Positions 62,281-64,000 of a stretch of DNA of 64,000 bases are shown here, piece by piece. The stretch is from Microbacteriaceae bacterium (GTDB taxonomy: Bacteria; Actinomycetota; Actinomycetes; Actinomycetales; Microbacteriaceae). Positions within the stretch are counted from its first letter, which is position 1. Every line of letters begins with the position of its first letter. The notes under the pieces were generated by a model that had not been told where the DNA came from, did not search any database, and saw only the letters and a list, made by a program, of their open reading frames with translations. The DNA is taken from assembly GCA_947452675.1 (NCBI GenBank), contig CANGDL010000002.1:62001-126000 (forward strand). The letters are read 5' to 3'. The translations under genes were made by a program, and so were the position numbers.

Positions 62281-62552
62281 GACGGGTGAGTCGCAAAACC
62301 TGTGGAAAGTCCCTTGAGACATTCAACTCAATTAGGTTACTTAAAAGCAAATTATCCCCGCGTGTCATTCACGGAATATTTGTAACAGTTATGGCAGACT
62401 CTAAAAATTTTCTCGAAACGGCCCCGTATAACTTGACCGAGTTCGGTAATTGGGCGTAGATTTAACAGGTTGCTCTGCATAGGGGACGGCAGAAGCGAAA
62501 CGGCTTGTGTTCCCAAACACATACTTTGTTCCACTAACAGAAGAAGATCACC

Positions 62553-62690
62553 ATGTCGAAGCGTACTTTCCAGCCAAACAACCGTCGTCGTTCGAAGACT
62601 CACGGTTTCCGTTTGCGCATGCAGACCCGTGCGGGTCGTGCCATTCTTGCAGCGCGCCGCCGCAAGGGCCGTTCAGAGCTTTCGGCTTAA
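62553..62690 (+). CDS. rpmH: 50S ribosomal protein L34 (below the ORF-track length cut-off)
   Basis: [45 protein letters not shown]. Confidence 0.98.
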   Translation: MSKRTFQPNNRRRSKTHGFRLRMQTRAGRAILAARRRKGRSELSA

Positions 62691-62719
62691 TCCACCTAAT
62701 CGATCGCACAGCTAGCTAA

Positions 62720-63070
62720 ATGTTGGCGCGTGAGAATCGATTGCTCTCTGCAGACGACTTCAGGTCGGCTATGAAGCAGGGGCGCAAGGTCGGTTCCGAT
62801 CACCTAGTCATCTACCTAAAGCGGGATGAGGCAGCGCCTCATGCCCGCTTTGGTTTTGTCGTAGCCAAAACGGTTGGTGGCGCGGTCAAGAGAAACTTAG
62901 TCAAGCGCCGGTTGAGAGCGATTTCGAGGGAAACGCTTCTTCCTCTCGACGTCAAGGCTGATGTTGTGGTTCGCGCCCTCCCCGGAGCGGCCGAGCTCAA
63001 CTGGACAAACCTGAAGGATGAGTTCGAGGCGGACTTTCATTCGGCAGTGAAAAAAACCGTCAAGCAGTGA
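62720..63070 (+). CDS. rnpA: Ribonuclease P protein component
   Basis: ARFGFVVAKTVGGAVKRNLVKRRLRAI. Confidence 0.96.
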   Translation: MLARENRLLSADDFRSAMKQGRKVGSDHLVIYLKRDEAAPHARFGFVVAKTVGGAVKRNLVKRRLRAISRETLLPLDVKADVVVRALPGAAELNWTNLKDEFEADFHSAVKKTVKQ

Positions 63071-63086
63071 TGCGAATTTCTAGAAA

Positions 63087-63389
63087 GTGATTCTCATCTA
63101 CTGGTTATGGTTAGCACCAAGAAACTTAGTTGTGTTGTTTCTGAAGTTGTACCGAAAGCTAATCTCTCCGCTTTATGGAGATGTTTGCCGGTATTACCCG
63201 AGTTGTTCGGCTTATGGCTTGGAATCAGTGCAGCAACGTGGCGTGGTAGTCGGCGCGGTTTTTACCGCCTGGCGATTGCTTCGCTGCAACCCGTGGTCGC
63301 AGGGTGGCGTCGACAGGGTGAAACCGGGATCCGGAGTCTTTTCGGTGAACAAATTTGGATTTGTAGTACCAACCTCTAAGAAGGGCTAG
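63087..63389 (+). CDS. yidD: Membrane protein insertion efficiency factor YidD
   Basis: [53 protein letters not shown]. Confidence 0.96.
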   Translation: MILIYWLWLAPRNLVVLFLKLYRKLISPLYGDVCRYYPSCSAYGLESVQQRGVVVGAVFTAWRLLRCNPWSQGGVDRVKPGSGVFSVNKFGFVVPTSKKG

Positions 63390-63391
63390 TC

Positions 63392-64000
63392 ATGGATATT
63401 CTTTGGCCAATCAAATGGGCGGTCGAGCTGGTGCTCGTCATGTTCCACACTGTTTTCACCGCAGTCGGTATGCCTGCCGACGGTGGCCTCACCTGGGTGC
63501 TTTCAATTGTTGGCCTGACTCTTGTCGTTCGTGCTGCCTTGATTCCTGTCTTTGTGAAGCAAATCAAGAGCCAGCGCAACATGCTTATCGTGCAGCCTGA
63601 GCTTCAGAAGCTTCAGAAGAAATACAAGGGAAAGACCGATCGTGAATCACGCGAAAAGTTCGCCGCTGAGCAGATGGCGCTATACAAGAAGTCTGGTTCC
63701 AACCCACTGAGTTCTTGTCTCCCCCTTTTGATGCAGATGCCAATCTTCTCAAGCCTCTTCTTTGTTTTGAATGATGCACAGAAGGGTAAAGGTGGCGTTG
63801 GCCTCCTAACCGTCGAGCTTTCGAAGTCATTTGCTCACGGAGACCTATTCGGCGCCCCGCTATCGGCAACCTTCATGAACAGCTCACTTCTTGAAGTTAA
63901 GATCCTGGCAGCTGTGATGATTATCGCGATGACTGCTTCGCAGTTCATCACGCAGCGTCAAATCATCGCAAAGAACCAGAACCCGGCCGTGGCTTCAAGC
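63392..64000 (+). CDS. yidC: Membrane protein insertase YidC (3' truncated by window)
   Basis: MDILWPIKWAVELVLVMFHTVF...NPLSSCLPLLMQMPIFSSLFFVLN; open at window end. Confidence 0.96.
   Translation, partial: MDILWPIKWAVELVLVMFHTVFTAVGMPADGGLTWVLSIVGLTLVVRAALIPVFVKQIKSQRNMLIVQPELQKLQKKYKGKTDRESREKFAAEQMALYKKSGSNPLSSCLPLLMQMPIFSSLFFVLNDAQKGKGGVGLLTVELSKSFAHGDLFGAPLSATFMNSSLLEVKILAAVMIIAMTASQFITQRQIIAKNQNPAVASS

Overview
This 64 kb window runs through the origin region of an actinobacterial chromosome. The lineage looks Microbacteriaceae-like, possibly a freshwater 'Luna'-type genome, but that is inference from gene order and codon style only. The right end has the classic order yidC-yidD-rnpA-rpmH | dnaA-[oriC]-dnaN-recF-DUF721-gyrB-gyrA-DUF3566-tRNA-Ile-tRNA-Ala, with a DnaA-box cluster between dnaA and dnaN. 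The middle and left carry ordinary chromosomal genes: fhaA/fhaB-pstP-ftsW-pbpA-pknA-pknB-crgA, a hutUIHG operon with an IclR regulator, a transglutaminase/alpha-E/circularly permuted ATP-grasp operon, an M13 peptidase, and a four-gene ferric-reductase-like/FMN-binding x2/ApbE operon. The accessory part is a ~7.7 kb integrated element (about 44136-51860) at the 3' end of tRNA-Ala(TGC). It is bounded by a 10-bp core (GTGGAGACTA, with imperfect extension) and carries paired arm-type repeats (ACTTACGACA x2) at both ends. It encodes a tyrosine integrase, several unknown small proteins, and an EcoRI-type adenine methyltransferase translationally coupled (ATGA) to a DUF262-HNH nuclease. That pair, with the uncharacterised proteins around it (164, 195 and 284 aa), is the best candidate for an under-described defence or restriction-modification system. 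All product names come from reading motifs in the translated ORFs; no database search was run.
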